Assembly: GCA_001604405.1 (NCBI GenBank)
Contig: LVBL01000059.1
Coordinates: forward strand, 37,458-101,457
Reading direction: 5' to 3'
DNA length: 64,000 bases
Origin: Spirochaetales bacterium Spiro_10
GTDB lineage: Bacteria; Spirochaetota; Spirochaetia; Treponematales; Treponemataceae
Under the pieces are notes generated by a model. The model had not been told where the DNA came from. It did not search any database and saw nothing but the letters and a program-made list of their open reading frames with translations. Position numbers and translations under genes: made by a program. Below, one piece after another: positions 27,798 through 35,962 of the stretch. The stretch's first letter is position 1. Each line of letters begins with the position of its first letter.

Positions 27798-28759
27798 AAC
27801 GCGATTTCCTGCCCCTCTCGGGCAATCTCGATATCCACCTCGCCGGGACCCGCGTACTGCCGGTACCAGTCTGCGGATTGCTTGAGCGTGAATATCTTCT
27901 GGTCGGTGTAGGTCGGTTCATGGTGAAAAAGAACGAGCCGTTTGACCCCCCAATTCAGGGCGAAATCGACGGTCATGGAGAAGGCCGAATGCCCCCACCC
28001 GGTCTTTTCGAGCGCCTCTCCCATCGTGTACTGGGAATCCATCACAAGGACGTCCGCATCCGCGAAAAACGCTGCGTTCTCGTCGGTTTTCAGGAAATTC
28101 TCCCGCGTCAGCTCGGTATCGGTGGAATAGATGAATTTTCTCGTCCCTTCCTGGAGCATATACGCGACGCATCCCCCGGGATGGTTCACGTCCTGCCACC
28201 TGATTCGCAGGTTTCCGATACGGAACTGGCGGTCATCCCCGGAAAGATGCACGAACTCGAGCTTCGCGCGAAAGCCTCCGGGCCCCTGCATCGGCACGGG
28301 GAAATAGGGCGTCTTCATCTGGTCCTCGAGCAGCCGTTCGAGATCGGGATTGGCGCTGTAAAACACGATGCGGTTTCGCGGGTCAAAGGCCTGGGAGAAA
28401 AAGGGCAAGCCCTGGATATGGTCCCAATGAAAGTGGGAAAACAGGATATGATAGGTATTCCCGCCTGACGAGTAGGCGGGCCGTTGCCGGAGGCTGAGCG
28501 ACAATTCGCGGAGCCCGCTCCCGGCGTCAAGTATGATGGACTCCCCTTCCGAGGTCTCCACCTCCACGCATGAGGTATTGCCGCCGATAGTCCCGAAGAG
28601 CCATTCGGGAAGGGACGCGAGAAACCGCTCGCGCGAATCGGCCGAATCGACGTCCCTCGGCGTTATTCGCTGTACGACGGCGGCTATCCTGTTTTGAATC
28701 TGCAATGGCGAAAGCGGAGAGGGTATCGACCCCCGGACTCCCCAAAAATGAATCTTCAT
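27794..28759 (-). CDS. Metallo-beta-lactamase-fold hydrolase
   Basis: 321 residues from ATG 28759, with AAGG 9 bases ahead. The frame is open further upstream, but codons there precede the family start MKIHFWGVRGS. HFHWDHIQGLPFF is the HxHxDH metal site, and DTE/Asp and His ligands follow (GGCVAYML, VMDSQYTMGE, LFHHEPTYTD). The length and motifs fit the RNase Z/PhnP-like subgroup of single-domain MBL hydrolases. The substrate is unknown. Its stop overlaps the 59-residue gene by ATGA. It likely is part of the mltG-dnaG-rpoD transcription unit. Confidence 0.8.
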   Translation of the reverse strand: MKIHFWGVRGSIPSPLSPLQIQNRIAAVVQRITPRDVDSADSRERFLASLPEWLFGTIGGNTSCVEVETSEGESIILDAGSGLRELSLSLRQRPAYSSGGNTYHILFSHFHWDHIQGLPFFSQAFDPRNRIVFYSANPDLERLLEDQMKTPYFPVPMQGPGGFRAKLEFVHLSGDDRQFRIGNLRIRWQDVNHPGGCVAYMLQEGTRKFIYSTDTELTRENFLKTDENAAFFADADVLVMDSQYTMGEALEKTGWGHSAFSMTVDFALNWGVKRLVLFHHEPTYTDQKIFTLKQSADWYRQYAGPGEVDIEIAREGQEIAL

Positions 28760-28785
28760 CTGCGGCATCCTTTTCTGCGTTTCCT

Positions 28786-29241
28786 CTAGTCTCGCGGTTT
28801 CTCCGGCCTCCGTATATACGGTTCCCTTCTCCTCGCCTCGAGACACGACTCGATCTCCTCGCGTCCGTGCACGGGTCCCGTGTTCACGCCCGGGCACTCC
28901 CGCGCGTTTGCCTCCCACCAGTCCCTGTCACCGAGCAAAGACGGCCAAAAGGGATACGTCGAGCATTGAAGCGGCCTCGAATCGTATGCGATGCATCCGC
29001 CATCCCATAGTATACAATCATAACCTGTTTTTTCCAAAAGGCACAGGACTTCCTGCCCGTCGCCGCGCGAAACCCACCGGCAATACCGGGCGATGAAGCC
29101 CTCCCGGTCAAGGCCGGACCAGGCCATGAGGGCCGCGAGGTCGCGTTCCGAAAGGTATACGAATCCCGGATCATGCCTGCAGCAGGCGGAGCATTGTGTA
29201 CATTGAAACCGCAGACCGTTCCGGTAAAATACGTCATCCAT
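28786..29241 (-). CDS. YkgJ-type zinc/iron-chelating cysteine-rich protein
   Basis: 151 residues from ATG 29241, chosen because GAGG is 7 bases ahead and because codons above overlap tRNA-Tyr and its terminator. Cysteines cluster as CTQCSACCR, then a C-L..YDC and CIAYDSRPLQCSTYPFWP, which is the PF03692 (YkgJ/CxxCxxCC) pattern. Members bind Zn or an iron-sulfur cluster. The function is not known; some neighbours of flagellar assembly genes exist in other bacteria. It lies 26 bases upstream of the metallo-hydrolase on the same strand. Confidence 0.82.
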   Translation of the reverse strand: MDDVFYRNGLRFQCTQCSACCRHDPGFVYLSERDLAALMAWSGLDREGFIARYCRWVSRGDGQEVLCLLEKTGYDCILWDGGCIAYDSRPLQCSTYPFWPSLLGDRDWWEANARECPGVNTGPVHGREEIESCLEARRREPYIRRPEKPRD

Positions 29242-29288
29242 ACAAAGCCTCTGTAGCGGGCATGAATCCTGCTGTTTGATACTCGATG

Positions 29289-29322
29289 AAAAAAAAAGCC
29301 TTCCTTTGTGCAAGGAAGGCTT
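29289..29322 (-). terminator. Intrinsic terminator after tRNA-Tyr
   Basis: An 11-base-pair perfect stem, AAGCCTTCCTT (29296-29306) with AAGGAAGGCTT (29312-29322), has a 5-base loop and, on the minus strand, a U-tract of nine T (29289-29297). It ends the tRNA-Thr/tRNA-Tyr transcript. Confidence 0.9.
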
Positions 29323-29323
29323 T

Positions 29324-29405
29324 TGGGGAGACAAGGATTCGAACCTTGGAAGGCTGAGCCAACAGATTTACAGTCTGCCCCCTTTGACCGCTCGGGAATC
29401 TCCCC
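29324..29405 (-). tRNA. tRNA-Tyr (GTA)
   Basis: 82 bases on the minus strand, 5' acceptor GGGGAGA pairing with TCTCCCC. Anticodon loop CTGTAAA gives GTA. It has a long class II variable arm and the T-loop GGTTCGAATCC. The CCA end is not encoded, so the CCA-adding enzyme (33545-34903) must add it. Confidence 0.95.
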
Positions 29406-29431
29406 ATACAGTAACGCATCGCTTCCAGCCC

Positions 29432-29505
29432 AGCCAACTCAGGGATTCGAACCCTGGACCCCGAGATTACAAATCACGTGCTCTGGCCGACTGAGCTAAG
29501 TTGGC
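29432..29505 (-). tRNA. tRNA-Thr (TGT)
   Basis: 74 bases. Acceptor GCCAACT with AGTTGGC, D-loop AGCTCAGTCGG, anticodon loop TTTGTAA (TGT), T-loop GGTTCGAATCC. No encoded CCA. Upstream member of a Thr-Tyr pair, 26 bases from tRNA-Tyr, transcribed from the promoter at 29522-29550. Confidence 0.95.
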
Positions 29506-29521
29506 AACGCGAACGAGCGCC

Positions 29522-29550
29522 AATCTATCGTATCGGTCCGAAAAAGTCAA
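29522..29550 (-). promoter_or_regulatory. Promoter of the tRNA-Thr/tRNA-Tyr unit
   Basis: Minus strand TTGACT (29545-29550), 17 bases, TAGATT (29522-29527). Transcription would begin about 8-10 bases before tRNA-Thr. Confidence 0.65.
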
Positions 29551-29551
29551 G

Positions 29552-31147
29552 TCATCGCGCGAACGTGTCGTTCGGGACCACGGATTCGTAATACGGAAGG
29601 TACCGTTCGTCAATGATCCGGTCCCAGTTGCATTCCTCGCGCACGTGACGCGCCGCGAAACGAATGATGCGTGAATAGTCATCCATATGCGCACAACCGC
29701 GTCCCGGGGATGCGGCTACCCGTTCCGCGTGTTCGAGCAGAACGGCGGCGAGATCCGCGACCGAGGTCTCGTGACCGTGCGAGGCATACAGAAATCCGTT
29801 ACGTCCATGGAGTATTTTCTGCAGTCCGCCTACGGCATGGGCGATCGGTATCGTTCCGAATATCTGTCCGATGTAGTCTTCGAGTCCGCACGGCTCGAAC
29901 AGGCTCGGAAGAACGAGAAAATCGGCCTGTGCTACGGTCAACCTGGCGAGCGAGCGCTCGTATCCGCGAATGAAGGCGAAACGGCCGCGGTAAAGCCGCG
30001 ACATCTCCATCAACAGCGCCTCGAGCTCCGCGGCCCCCTGGCCCAGGACGACGAAACGCGCATCCCCTGACCGGGCGAGCACCGTTCTCGCGGCCGCAAC
30101 CAGTGTATCGAGACCCTTTTGCCATACGACTCTGCCGTGATAGGCGAAGTAGACGGCATGAGGGGCGTCATCAAGGGTGCCGAAACTGGCAAGTTCTCCC
30201 GTCGTCGGAAAGTCATGGAGCAATTCCAGGAACGAATCCCGGCAGCGGTATTTCCCCTCGAGGTCGCCCGACTCGGGATCGAACGCATGGGGAAGGCACG
30301 AGCGGCTGGTGTCGGACGGTTCGTAGCGATGGACGTCGATCCCGTTGACGATACCCTCGATCGGCGTACCCCTTCGGGCCAATTCGGCGGACAGTCCTTC
30401 CGAGTATGGACTATAGTCCGGCGAGACGAGTTCGCTCGCATACCAGGGCGATACGGTAGAAAGGTTGCCGTACGAGGCGGAAAGAAGAAACGGCTCGACG
30501 TTACCGTTCAAAAAGGCGCCCGAAAGGACGCGCTCGTCGAGGCCGGTCAGGGATGCGGCGCGGTGGATCCCCGGTATGACCTGCCTGTAGCCCGGGCCCG
30601 CGTTATGAATCGTGGTTACGAAGGACGTTCGCGAAAACGGGGATTTCCATTCCGGCAGCGTTCTCGCCATGGCGGGAAGGCACGCGGTATGCGCGTCCTG
30701 GCAATGAACGAGATCGGGCGCCCGACCGAGATACCGGGCGTACTCAAGCACGCCCGCTTGCAGGACGACGTTCATGCAATCGCCGTCGTGATGGCCCTTG
30801 CCCCTCACCGCCCCGGGGATGACGGACTCCTCAAGCTCCGAGTAGACGTATACCTCTCGTTTTTCCCGGAAGATCGCGGAGGAGAGGAGAACGATCCGCA
30901 CGCCGTTGACGGTCAGGACGGAGAAGCGGACCTCGTGTTCCGAGCCGAGCACGCGAATCGTGCGCGAAAACAGATAGTCGCCGTCCTGGGCCACGCATCC
31001 GTATCGCGGAATCATCGCGGTGACCTCGAGGCCCCGGCGCGCGAGTCCCTCTGCAAGTGAGCAGGCGACGTTCTTCACGCCGCCCGCCTCGGCGATACCG
31101 GCGTACTCCCGCGTTATGACCCAAACCGAGCGAACCCGGCCGCTCAT
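29552..31147 (-). CDS. glgA: Glycogen/starch synthase-like GT5 glycosyltransferase
   Basis: 531 residues from ATG 31147; codons above lie in the aroH gene and in other frames. The N-terminal GT5 domain has a GIAEAGGVKNVACSLAEGLARRG segment (the usual KTGGL region of GlgA reads EAGGV), and the C-terminal domain has the E-motif FEPCGLEDYIGQIFGTIPIAHAVGGL. GlgA extends alpha-1,4-glucan from ADP-glucose. At ~531 residues it is longer than the 470-480 typical of bacterial GlgA, and the first-domain Lys is missing, so donor use may differ. It overlaps aroH by ATGA, which is an unusual neighbour, and there is no glgB or glgC in this window. Confidence 0.78.
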   Translation of the reverse strand: MSGRVRSVWVITREYAGIAEAGGVKNVACSLAEGLARRGLEVTAMIPRYGCVAQDGDYLFSRTIRVLGSEHEVRFSVLTVNGVRIVLLSSAIFREKREVYVYSELEESVIPGAVRGKGHHDGDCMNVVLQAGVLEYARYLGRAPDLVHCQDAHTACLPAMARTLPEWKSPFSRTSFVTTIHNAGPGYRQVIPGIHRAASLTGLDERVLSGAFLNGNVEPFLLSASYGNLSTVSPWYASELVSPDYSPYSEGLSAELARRGTPIEGIVNGIDVHRYEPSDTSRSCLPHAFDPESGDLEGKYRCRDSFLELLHDFPTTGELASFGTLDDAPHAVYFAYHGRVVWQKGLDTLVAAARTVLARSGDARFVVLGQGAAELEALLMEMSRLYRGRFAFIRGYERSLARLTVAQADFLVLPSLFEPCGLEDYIGQIFGTIPIAHAVGGLQKILHGRNGFLYASHGHETSVADLAAVLLEHAERVAASPGRGCAHMDDYSRIIRFAARHVREECNWDRIIDERYLPYYESVVPNDTFAR

Positions 31148-31536
31148 ACGGTACTGTCCGCGCCCGCTCGAAACGTCGGTATGTCGGGCCGCAGGGCCTC
31201 GGCGCCGTTCAGATACACCGGGACCGCCCTGCCCGACCCTCTCCAGGTCACGAGAATGCGGATCACTCGCGGCAGCATGCCGTCTATTACGGGTTCCGAT
31301 GCGGCGAATAACGGAATCTCCGAGGCAAGGCCGGCCTTGCGCAAGGCGGTAGCGGGATTGATGCAATCGATGTCCGGCGTAACCGAAAACACGACGGAAA
31401 CGACATGGCGCTCCTTGATGCGGTTTTGCCTGAGGATGGCGCGGTACAGGGCCGGCACTTCCGTCGAAACGGAGTTGACGGTGTTATCGCAGCAGACGGC
31501 ACCGCGTACCGCCATGGTTTTGCGGAATAGGATCAT
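31144..31536 (-). CDS. aroH: Monofunctional chorismate mutase, AroH type
   Basis: 130 residues. Bacillus-type trimeric chorismate mutase: AVRGAVCCDNTVNS (active-site Arg11), a SVVFSVTPDID segment, ASEPVIDGMLPRVIRILVTW with the catalytic Arg, and a C-terminal YLNGAEALRPD that carries the Tyr and Arg of the pocket. It turns chorismate into prephenate for Phe/Tyr synthesis. Two starts are possible; I use the first (31536), because a promoter lies 8 bases before it, and not the later M8 (31515), although M8 aligns better with B. subtilis AroH. Translation of glgA is coupled to its stop (ATGA). Confidence 0.85.
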   Translation of the reverse strand: MILFRKTMAVRGAVCCDNTVNSVSTEVPALYRAILRQNRIKERHVVSVVFSVTPDIDCINPATALRKAGLASEIPLFAASEPVIDGMLPRVIRILVTWRGSGRAVPVYLNGAEALRPDIPTFRAGADSTV

Positions 31537-31544
31537 GTGCGGGT

Positions 31545-31574
31545 ATAATAGGTCGCGCCCCGCCGGTTTGTCAA
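31545..31574 (-). promoter_or_regulatory. Strong promoter for aroH-glgA, predicted leaderless
   Basis: Minus strand TTGACA (31569-31574), 18 bases, TATTAT (31545-31550). The ATG at 31536 follows 8 bases after the -10 box, so the message would start within about one base of the codon. No Shine-Dalgarno is seen. Confidence 0.7.
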
Positions 31575-31578
31575 CGCG

Positions 31579-31917
31579 TCAGTTTCCCGCGGAGACGATC
31601 ATGATGGCCCGGGAAAGGGCCGCGCACGCGAAGGCGACGGCGCACAGGAACGCGCTGACGACGGCCGGGAGGAGGTATCTCCGGTCGCCCGCAAAAAACA
31701 TGAATACGGAAGGGACGACGGTGAAGACGGAGACAAGCGCGAGGATGACGGAGACCACGGACAATAACGCCAACAGCAACCGTTGCGTGGAATCAAGAAA
31801 GCTCTGAATGTTGCCAAAATAGTAAAAGGCCACGAGGCCGATGGAGAAAGCGCCAAGGAAGAGTGTCGTGCGGTACAAAAACCGGAGCGTCAGTAGTTTG
31901 CGTCTTTTCCTGTCCAT
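31579..31917 (-). CDS. Small membrane protein, unknown
   Basis: 112 residues, four hydrophobic stretches (roughly 17-36, 43-66, 65-75 and 85-110) and a very basic first 12 residues. No domain is recognised. The ATG at 31917 has no close Shine-Dalgarno (AGGGAG lies 14 bases away), and a weak -10-like TATACC is 8 bases upstream, so it may also be leaderless, but the -35 is poor. It lies on the opposite strand from the exported protein at 31985-32827, with 67 bases between starts. Confidence 0.55.
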   Translation of the reverse strand: MDRKRRKLLTLRFLYRTTLFLGAFSIGLVAFYYFGNIQSFLDSTQRLLLALLSVVSVILALVSVFTVVPSVFMFFAGDRRYLLPAVVSAFLCAVAFACAALSRAIMIVSAGN

Positions 31918-31984
31918 AAAAGTGCGGTATACTCCCTATGTACGACTATACAGCCATTCCAACGCTTATAACAGAGGCTCGCCC

Positions 31985-32827
31985 ATGAAAAAGTTCTTCG
32001 TATCGCTACTTGTTCTTTCCCTTTTCGCGGGTGGCGTATTCACGCTTGGATGGACGGCCCTTTTCATGCCGCGGGAAACTGTCGGCGTCCTTTCGAGCAA
32101 GACCGGCGGCGTGGACCAAACCCCCGTCATGCCCGGCGTATTTGCCTGGCATTGGGAGCGGATCATACCGACGAACGCTGAGGTGCTTTCGTTCTCCCTG
32201 CCGCCCCGCGAACGCACCCTTTCCGTAACGGGCACCCTTCCCTCAGGCGAGAGATACGCGGCTATGCTCGGTGGCAAGCAGTCCTTTTCCTGGAAGGCTT
32301 CATGCGAGGTTTCGTTCCGCGTTTCCGCGAATCGCCTTCCCGCGCTTGTCCGCGATCTCGGCATCCGAGACCAGGCCGCCCTTGACAGCTGGGCGGACGA
32401 GCGGATCGGGGAGCTCGCCGAATCGGCCGTTTCCTCGGCGGTCGCCGCGGCCATCGCGTCCGCCGTCCCGTCGACGCTTCACGCGGGATCGAACCCCGCG
32501 ATAGAAGCCGACGTATCCGGACGCCTCTCCTCTCAGCAAAACGGCCTTGAAATAGTTTCCGTCTCGGTTACCCTCACGGACGTTCCCGACGTCGCGCTCT
32601 ACGAGGCGACCGCCGCCGCCTGGAACGAGTATACCGACCGGCGCAACGCGCGGCTTTTCTCCGCCGCGACGGTCGAGGCCGAGGCGGCCTTTGCAGAGTA
32701 CCTGCAGTTCGAGCGCTTCGAGCGGCTTGGCGAACTTCTCACAAAATACCCGGTCCTTGTCGATTACCTCGCGGTGATGAAAGGGGAGGAAACGGAGGCC
32801 CTCAAGGCGCTTCGTACTTACAGGTAG
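31985..32827 (+). CDS. Exported/membrane-anchored protein, possibly SPFH-like; function unknown
   Basis: 280 residues from ATG 31985, 7 bases after AGAGG; codons above are shared with the divergent gene region and ignored. A hydrophobic N-terminal helix (about 4-24) is followed by a beta-rich region (VFAWHWERIIPTNAEVLSFSLPPRERTL), and a long Ala/Glu helical part. The GVFAWHWERIIPTN segment and the following layout are reminiscent of prohibitin/SPFH proteins, but I cannot show homology. Its stop overlaps the convergent thiN gene by ten bases. Confidence 0.55.
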   Translation: MKKFFVSLLVLSLFAGGVFTLGWTALFMPRETVGVLSSKTGGVDQTPVMPGVFAWHWERIIPTNAEVLSFSLPPRERTLSVTGTLPSGERYAAMLGGKQSFSWKASCEVSFRVSANRLPALVRDLGIRDQAALDSWADERIGELAESAVSSAVAAAIASAVPSTLHAGSNPAIEADVSGRLSSQQNGLEIVSVSVTLTDVPDVALYEATAAAWNEYTDRRNARLFSAATVEAEAAFAEYLQFERFERLGELLTKYPVLVDYLAVMKGEETEALKALRTYR

Positions 32828-33495
32828 GAAAGCTTCAGTCCGCCGCTCGCGGGCAGGACGACCATGAAGCGGCCCGTATCCGCGGCGATGCGGACGCGCG
32901 GGCCTTCAACGCGGTTGCTCAAACTGTAGCCGCCCGCGTCCCAGGCAAGTCCGTCAATGCTCCAGTGCAGGCCTTCCGCGCGGCATGACATCCCGGCGGT
33001 GGTCCCGCCGCGCGACACCACGGGGAAAACGGACAGAGGCATCGAATCCTCGAGACCGTCAATGACGAGCCCCGCGCGCCGCGTGCCGCCCTCGACGACG
33101 GCAACGATCGTCTCACCGGAAATCCAGAGCTCCGGATAAAAGTCCCTCCGGAAAAGGTCCTCGATGGCGAACAGATGGTCGAGTCGGCCTCCGCTTCCGC
33201 CAACGAGAACGACCTCGTCCACGCCCCGTTTTTGCATGGCAGAGAGCGCGAGTTCCGTATCGGTATAATCCTTGTCCACGTCCCATCGCTCGACGCGGTC
33301 GGGAGGAAGGGCGTCGAGAAGCGTCCGCGAACGGATACTGTCCATGTCGCCGATGGCCAAATCGGGAACGATTCCCGCCCTCAAGGCCGCCTCGAGCCCC
33401 GAATCGGCGGCAACAGAGAATTCATAGGCTCCGAAAAAGAGGGACGCTACCGCCATGTCTGGCATCTCGCCCCCGGTAAACAACAATCCCCGCAT
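32818..33495 (-). CDS. thiN: Thiamine pyrophosphokinase
   Basis: 225 residues. Family motifs VAADSGLEAALRAGIVPDLAIGDMDSI, KDYTDTELALSAM and VLVGGSGGRLDHLF match the ThiN active site, which transfers pyrophosphate from ATP to thiamine to make the cofactor thiamine diphosphate. The start (ATG 33495) has GAGG directly ahead. The cca promoter lies on the opposite strand just beyond the ATG. The last ten bases overlap the convergent exported-protein gene. Confidence 0.9.
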   Translation of the reverse strand: MRGLLFTGGEMPDMAVASLFFGAYEFSVAADSGLEAALRAGIVPDLAIGDMDSIRSRTLLDALPPDRVERWDVDKDYTDTELALSAMQKRGVDEVVLVGGSGGRLDHLFAIEDLFRRDFYPELWISGETIVAVVEGGTRRAGLVIDGLEDSMPLSVFPVVSRGGTTAGMSCRAEGLHWSIDGLAWDAGGYSLSNRVEGPRVRIAADTGRFMVVLPASGGLKLSYL

Positions 33496-33505
33496 GACCC
33501 CTCGC

Positions 33506-33535
33506 TTGTACTGGCCGGACGCTTTTGAGTATACT
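33506..33535 (+). promoter_or_regulatory. Promoter for cca, predicted leaderless
   Basis: TTGTAC (33506-33511), 18 bases, TATACT (33530-33535), then 9 bases (CCAAACGCG) to the ATG at 33545. No Shine-Dalgarno. The predicted leader is zero to three bases. Confidence 0.65.
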
Positions 33536-33544
33536 CCAAACGCG

Positions 33545-34903
33545 ATGGACAGAGTACCCGTTCCCCGAGACCTGAAAGACTTTTCCCGTTTTTTTTCCGA
33601 CGCGGGCCACCGGGTCTATCTCGTCGGCGGCGCCGTGCGGGACCATTTTCTCGGCAAGCGCGCCGGCGACTGGGACGTTGCCACGGACGCGCGCCCCGAG
33701 CAGGTCATGGCGATATTCCCCCGGGTGATACCGACGGGCATCGAGCATGGCACCGTGACGATCCCGTTCCGCGGGAGGGCGATCGAATGCACGACCTTTC
33801 GCGTAGAGTCCGACTACACCGACGGGCGCAGGCCCGATTCCGTCAGGTACGAGGCGACGATCGAGGAGGACCTTTCCCGGCGGGACTTCACCATGAACGC
33901 GATCGCGGTTTCGCTTCCCGACGGAGCGGTCATCGATCCCTACGGCGGAAGAACCGATGTCAAACTGCGCGTCATACGCGCGGTGGGAGATCCACGCACC
34001 CGTTTCGCGGAGGACGGACTTCGTCCCCTCCGGGCGATCCGTTTTTCAGCCCTTCCCGGGTTCGCGATCGACACGGACACGCTCTCCGCGATTCGTCCGT
34101 CGCTGGGCGTAACGGAAAGAGTCGCTCCCGAACGCGTCCGCGAGGAACTTGTCAAGCTTCTTTCGTCGCCCGAGCCCCTTACTGCGTTCCGCTACATGGA
34201 AGAGACGGGACTGATGGAGCTCATCCTTCCGGAACTGTCCGCCTGTCGCGGCGTCGAGCAGAAGGGCCGACACCGTCATGACGTATTAGACCATCTCCTT
34301 CTGACGTGTTCCGCGTGTCCGCGCGAGGTGACGGAATTGATGCTCGCCGGCCTGCTGCACGACATCGGAAAGCCCGCCGTGCGCGCTACGGGCGACGACG
34401 GCGTCATAACCTTTCACGGGCACGAAATCGCCTCCGCGAAAATCGCCCGGTCGGTCATGACAAGGCTGAAATTCCCGAACAGGACGATCGCACGGGTCGT
34501 TCACCTCGTTGAGCAGCATATGTTCCATTACGAGTCTTCCTGGACGGACGCCGCGGTGCGTCGCTTTGTCGTGAGGGTCGGCGTGGACGAGATCGAACCG
34601 CTCTTCGCGCTCCGGGCCGCCGACTCCTTCGCGATCTCCGGGGTTCGCGGCGAACCTCACGGGATCGACGAGCTGAGAAGGCGGATATCCGGGATTCTCG
34701 AGGCGCGTCACGCCTTCAGCCTGGGGGATCTCGCCGTGAACGGAACGGACCTCGCCGGAATCGGCATAACGCCCGGTCCGACGACGGGCATCGTGTTGCG
34801 GGAACTTCTGTCGGCCGTCCTTGACGATCCGGAACTGAACGATAAAGATCGCCTTCTCGACATCGCGCTCGCGTTCGTGCGGGATCGCGGCCTGGCAAAC
34901 TGA
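33545..34903 (+). CDS. CCA-adding or poly(A) polymerase-like tRNA nucleotidyltransferase with HD domain
   Basis: 452 residues. The class II nucleotidyltransferase head has LVGGAVRDHFLG, then GDWDVATDARP with the Asp pair, and RRDFTMNAIA with the conserved Arg-Arg-Asp. A helical neck and body follow, and an HD phosphohydrolase domain (HDVLDHLLLTC, LAGLLHDIGKP, HGHEIAS) occupies the C-terminal third. It completes tRNA 3' ends, which none of the three tRNA genes here encodes. The start follows the promoter; further upstream codons in the open frame are ignored. It is convergent to rnc. Confidence 0.9.
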   Translation: MDRVPVPRDLKDFSRFFSDAGHRVYLVGGAVRDHFLGKRAGDWDVATDARPEQVMAIFPRVIPTGIEHGTVTIPFRGRAIECTTFRVESDYTDGRRPDSVRYEATIEEDLSRRDFTMNAIAVSLPDGAVIDPYGGRTDVKLRVIRAVGDPRTRFAEDGLRPLRAIRFSALPGFAIDTDTLSAIRPSLGVTERVAPERVREELVKLLSSPEPLTAFRYMEETGLMELILPELSACRGVEQKGRHRHDVLDHLLLTCSACPREVTELMLAGLLHDIGKPAVRATGDDGVITFHGHEIASAKIARSVMTRLKFPNRTIARVVHLVEQHMFHYESSWTDAAVRRFVVRVGVDEIEPLFALRAADSFAISGVRGEPHGIDELRRRISGILEARHAFSLGDLAVNGTDLAGIGITPGPTTGIVLRELLSAVLDDPELNDKDRLLDIALAFVRDRGLAN

Positions 34904-34921
34904 TTTGAAACCGGCGGCCCC

Positions 34922-34959
34922 GGCCCGCCGTTGAGGGGCCCGCCGTTGGCGAGCCCGCC
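34922..34959. repeat. Short GC-rich direct repeat between cca and rnc
   Basis: GGCCCGCCGTTG occurs at 34922-34933 and again at 34937-34948 (15-base period), with a third partial GAGCCCGCC at 34951-34959. It sits right at the end of rnc on the convergent junction and can form GC-only hairpins with the preceding GGCGG. There is no U-run. Confidence 0.55.
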
Positions 34960-35685
34960 TTATTCCAGGGAAAGCTCCCGGCACGCCACGGCGGCGGCGG
35001 CCTGTTCCGCCTCTTTCTTGTTTTTCCCCGACTCGGGTCCGTAGGATGTACCCTGCACGGTAACGGAAACCCAAAAGGTCCGGTCGTGATCCGGTCCGGT
35101 GCGGTTGGAGAGGCTGTATTTCGGCACGGTCTTGTAGTTTTTTTGCACGTGCTCCTGCAACAGGGTTTTATAGTCCTTGTGGTGACGGTTCTGCAGAACA
35201 AGCGAGATTTGGGGGTTGATGATGCCCAGCACGAATTCCTGGGCCGCGCGGTAGCCCGAGTCGAGATACAGCGCCCCGATTATCGCCTCCATCGCGTCCG
35301 CGAGAATCGCCTTTTTTTGTCGTCCGCCCGACAGTTCCTCGCCCTTTCCAAGGACCAGATACTCGCTTACGCCAAGATCCCTCGCTATGCCGGAAAGGGT
35401 GTCCTCGGACACGACCACGGACTTGGTCTTGGCCAATTCGCCCTCGGGCCGTTCGACCATGCGCTCGTAGAGGCACGCGGCGACGACCATTCCGAGAACG
35501 GCGTCCCCGAGAAACTCGAGCCGCTCGTTATTCGTGCGTTCGCGGGAATTCTCGTTGGAAAAGGATCTGTGGTGGAAGGCCAAATCAAGAAGGCCGGCGT
35601 CCTTGAATCGGATACCGGCCCGCTTTTGGAAGGCGGAGAGCGCCTGATTCCGCTCCCCAGCAAGAGGGCTTAGAAAACGGAACAA
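34960..35685 (-). CDS. rnc: Ribonuclease III
   Basis: 241 residues. RNase III signature NERLEFLGDAVLG in an N-terminal catalytic domain (acidic residues Glu/Asp in LEFLGD and the second block ADAMEAIIGALYLD), and a C-terminal double-stranded RNA-binding domain (DYKTLLQEHVQ...NKKEAEQAAAAVACREL). It processes rRNA and other double-stranded RNAs. The start is a TTG at 35685, with AGGGAG eight bases ahead; no ATG or GTG in the frame gives a sensible N-terminus. It is the third gene of the rpmF-acpP-rnc unit. Confidence 0.93.
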   Translation of the reverse strand: MFRFLSPLAGERNQALSAFQKRAGIRFKDAGLLDLAFHHRSFSNENSRERTNNERLEFLGDAVLGMVVAACLYERMVERPEGELAKTKSVVVSEDTLSGIARDLGVSEYLVLGKGEELSGGRQKKAILADAMEAIIGALYLDSGYRAAQEFVLGIINPQISLVLQNRHHKDYKTLLQEHVQKNYKTVPKYSLSNRTGPDHDRTFWVSVTVQGTSYGPESGKNKKEAEQAAAAVACRELSLE

Positions 35686-35707
35686 AGGGGCGCTCCCTGG
35701 AAATAGG

Positions 35708-35944
35708 TTACTTGGACTGGGACTTGATGAAATCGTACGCGTCGCGCACGGTTTCAAACTCGTTGGCCTTCTCGTCAGGAATGCTGATTCCCATTTCCTC
35801 TTCGATGGCATACACGAGTTCGTAGGTATCGAGGCTGTCGGCCCCGAGGTCCTGCCTGAAAGAGGCGTCAAGGGTGATCTTGCCCTCTTCGATCTCAAGC
35901 TTGTCCGCAATCAACTTCTGGATCTTCTGGAATAATTCGTCCAT
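35708..35944 (-). CDS. acpP: Acyl carrier protein
   Basis: 78 residues, acidic. The phosphopantetheine attachment motif is GADSLDTYEL with the Ser in DSL. Helix layout is standard for ACP, which carries acyl intermediates during fatty acid synthesis. It lies between rpmF and rnc, a common arrangement (fab genes are not in the window). Confidence 0.95.
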   Translation of the reverse strand: MDELFQKIQKLIADKLEIEEGKITLDASFRQDLGADSLDTYELVYAIEEEMGISIPDEKANEFETVRDAYDFIKSQSK

Positions 35945-35962
35945 GTTAGCTCATCCTCCGGT

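Noticed and set aside
31144..31515. Alternative aroH start at the internal ATG (31515)
   Set aside because: It aligns better with known AroH N-termini, but the strong promoter 8 bases before the earlier ATG and lack of any Shine-Dalgarno favour 31536.
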